Assembly: GCA_964571765.1 (NCBI GenBank)
Contig: CAZNDH010000032.1
Location: forward strand, 1 to 16,433
Direction: 5' to 3'
DNA from: ZC4RG35 sp964571765
Lineage (GTDB): Bacteria; Actinomycetota; Acidimicrobiia; Spongiisociales; ZC4RG35
Length of the DNA: 16,433 nucleotides
Under the pieces are notes generated by a model. It was not told where the DNA came from. It saw only the letters and a program-made list of their open reading frames with translations, and made no database searches. This document shows, one piece after another, positions 15,373 to 16,433 of this stretch. Both the position numbers and the translations under genes were made by a program. The stretch's first letter is position 1. Every line of letters starts with the position of its first letter.

Positions 15373-16433
15373 TCAATAACTGAATGGCCAGGCCTTCCAA
15401 TAGTTTCGAATTCGGATCCAGATGCCGTGAAGCCCTAATGGCTCGAAGATGAGAAAGAGGACGATGAGCAGACCAAAGAGGATCTGCTCGATCTGGGCCA
15501 CTGTTGGAAACCCGCCCCCTGGGGAGGTCGAGATGAACCCGAAGATCCCGAATCCGGCCAGCCAGCGGACGATCCGGGGAAGGAAGGTGATGAAGAAGGC
15601 CCCCATGATCGAACCGGCCACCGTGGCCACCCCGCCGATGAGGATCATGGCGATGTAGCGGATGGAAAGCAGCAGGTTGAACGACTCCGGCTGGACTCTG
15701 CCGATCACCGCATAGATGAGGGCCCCGGCTATCCCGGCATAGAACGATGAGACGACGAAGGCGATGGTCTTGTAGCGGGACAGGTCGATCCCCATCATCG
15801 AGGCGGCGATGTCCCGGTCGCGGACCGCGGCCAGCGCCCTGCCCACCTTGGACCTCGCCAGGTTCTTGGCCGCCAGTCCCATGATCAGGAGGAGGATCAG
15901 CCCGAGGAAGTACAGCTTCTGGTTCTTGGTCAGGGTGACCCCGAGGACCTCACTGGTCTGATCGAAGCGGAACCCGAACAGGCTGGGGACGGCGGTCTCC
16001 CGGCCAACCCCCACGCCCCCGGTGAGGGTCTCCCACTCCCGGAACAGGTGCTCGCCGAGGATGACCAGACCCAGTGTGACCACCGCCAGATAGAGCCCAC
16101 GCAACTTGAAGGCAAGCGGGGCCACCAACAGCCCGGCGGCGGCGGCCACCAGCCCGGCGGCGGGCAGCCAGATGATCATGTCCCACTCGAATCCGAAGAG
16201 GAGGATCTGTTCGACGAACTCCCCGGTGGAGAGGTCGAAGACCATACGGCTCTGGCCGACACCGCCGAGCAGTGCGGCGGTGAAGGCGCCCAGGCCGAGG
16301 AAGAAGGCGTGGCCCAAGGAGACCTGGCCCCCGAACCCGGTGACGATGTTGAGCCCGATGGCGGCGATGCAGGCGAAGAGGGCGGTGACCATGAGCAGCA
16401 AGCCCTCGTTGTCCAGTGACACCGCGATGACCC
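15373..16433 (-). CDS. livM: Branched-chain amino-acid ABC permease, LivM-like (5' end beyond window)
   Basis: Integral membrane permease of the LivM family, about 350 aa visible. The frame runs to the window edge without a stop. GTG 16422 is the only start inside, but the usual first helix before GLLLMVTALFACIAAIGLN seems to be missing, so the true start probably lies outside. Seen: the family stretch GLNIVTGFGGQVSLGHAFF, GLYLAVVTLGLVIL, and the cytoplasmic coupling loop AAVRDRDIAASMMGIDLSRY with AFVVSSFYAGIAGAL after it. The C-terminus EPLGLHGIWIRIRNYWKAW is typical. It pairs with LivH and the LivG/LivF ATPases, presumably encoded upstream past the right edge, and with the receptor gene that follows. 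Confidence 0.9.
   Translation of the reverse strand, partial: VIAVSLDNEGLLLMVTALFACIAAIGLNIVTGFGGQVSLGHAFFLGLGAFTAALLGGVGQSRMVFDLSTGEFVEQILLFGFEWDMIIWLPAAGLVAAAAGLLVAPLAFKLRGLYLAVVTLGLVILGEHLFREWETLTGGVGVGRETAVPSLFGFRFDQTSEVLGVTLTKNQKLYFLGLILLLIMGLAAKNLARSKVGRALAAVRDRDIAASMMGIDLSRYKTIAFVVSSFYAGIAGALIYAVIGRVQPESFNLLLSIRYIAMILIGGVATVAGSIMGAFFITFLPRIVRWLAGFGIFGFISTSPGGGFPTVAQIEQILFGLLIVLFLIFEPLGLHGIWIRIRNYWKAWPFSY

Overview
The window is a high-GC chromosomal segment. It looks like an environmental actinobacterium, possibly of the Acidimicrobiia type. The clues are strong G/C third-position bias, GTG and TTG starts, many ATGA stop/start overlaps, lipoproteins with Thr/Ala-rich linkers after the lipobox Cys, an Rrf2 regulator with an ECILRGGAC-type cluster motif, and a UBP-type zinc finger protein. 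The taxonomic placement is inference. No rRNA, tRNA, CRISPR array, insertion sequence or phage gene was seen.

Layout, left to right. (1) 23-3810: ordinary genes. These are an NCS2 nucleobase permease, an AI-2E/PerM-family membrane protein, a small four-helix membrane protein, and a convergent alpha/beta hydrolase. (2) 3980-10898: a compact nitrous-oxide reduction (nos) operon. It holds a clade II (Sec-type) nosZ, a type-1 copper lipoprotein, an unusually long nosD with an N-terminal membrane module, nosF, nosY, an Rrf2 Fe-S regulator and a UBP zinc-finger protein. Two inverted-repeat motifs sit just before nosZ. (3) 10887-13729: a possible decayed small minus-strand gene, then a CBS-domain protein, a squalene-cyclase-like alpha/alpha-toroid protein and a winged-helix protein, closely spaced on the plus strand. 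(4) 13730-13919: a 123-bp imperfect palindrome followed by a perfect 16-bp-stem bidirectional terminator. (5) 13920-16433, minus strand: the end of a branched-chain amino-acid-type ABC transporter operon, with a LivM-like permease (cut by the window edge) and a substrate-binding lipoprotein.

How the nos genes fit together. NosZ reduces N2O to N2 and carries all seven CuZ histidines and all CuA ligands. The copper lipoprotein is a plausible electron donor. NosD, NosF and NosY form the ABC-type complex needed to mature the CuZ cluster. The Rrf2 protein is a likely nitric-oxide or redox sensor controlling the operon. nosR, nosL, nosB and cytochrome genes are not in the window. Every exported Nos part carries its own membrane tether (N-terminal helix, lipid anchor or transmembrane segments), which would suit a cell with no outer membrane.

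The most interesting points are the fusion of a nos-associated membrane module to NosD through what looks like a retained internal signal peptide, the missing H-loop histidine in a shortened NosF, the dyads before nosZ, and the 123-bp palindromic element.
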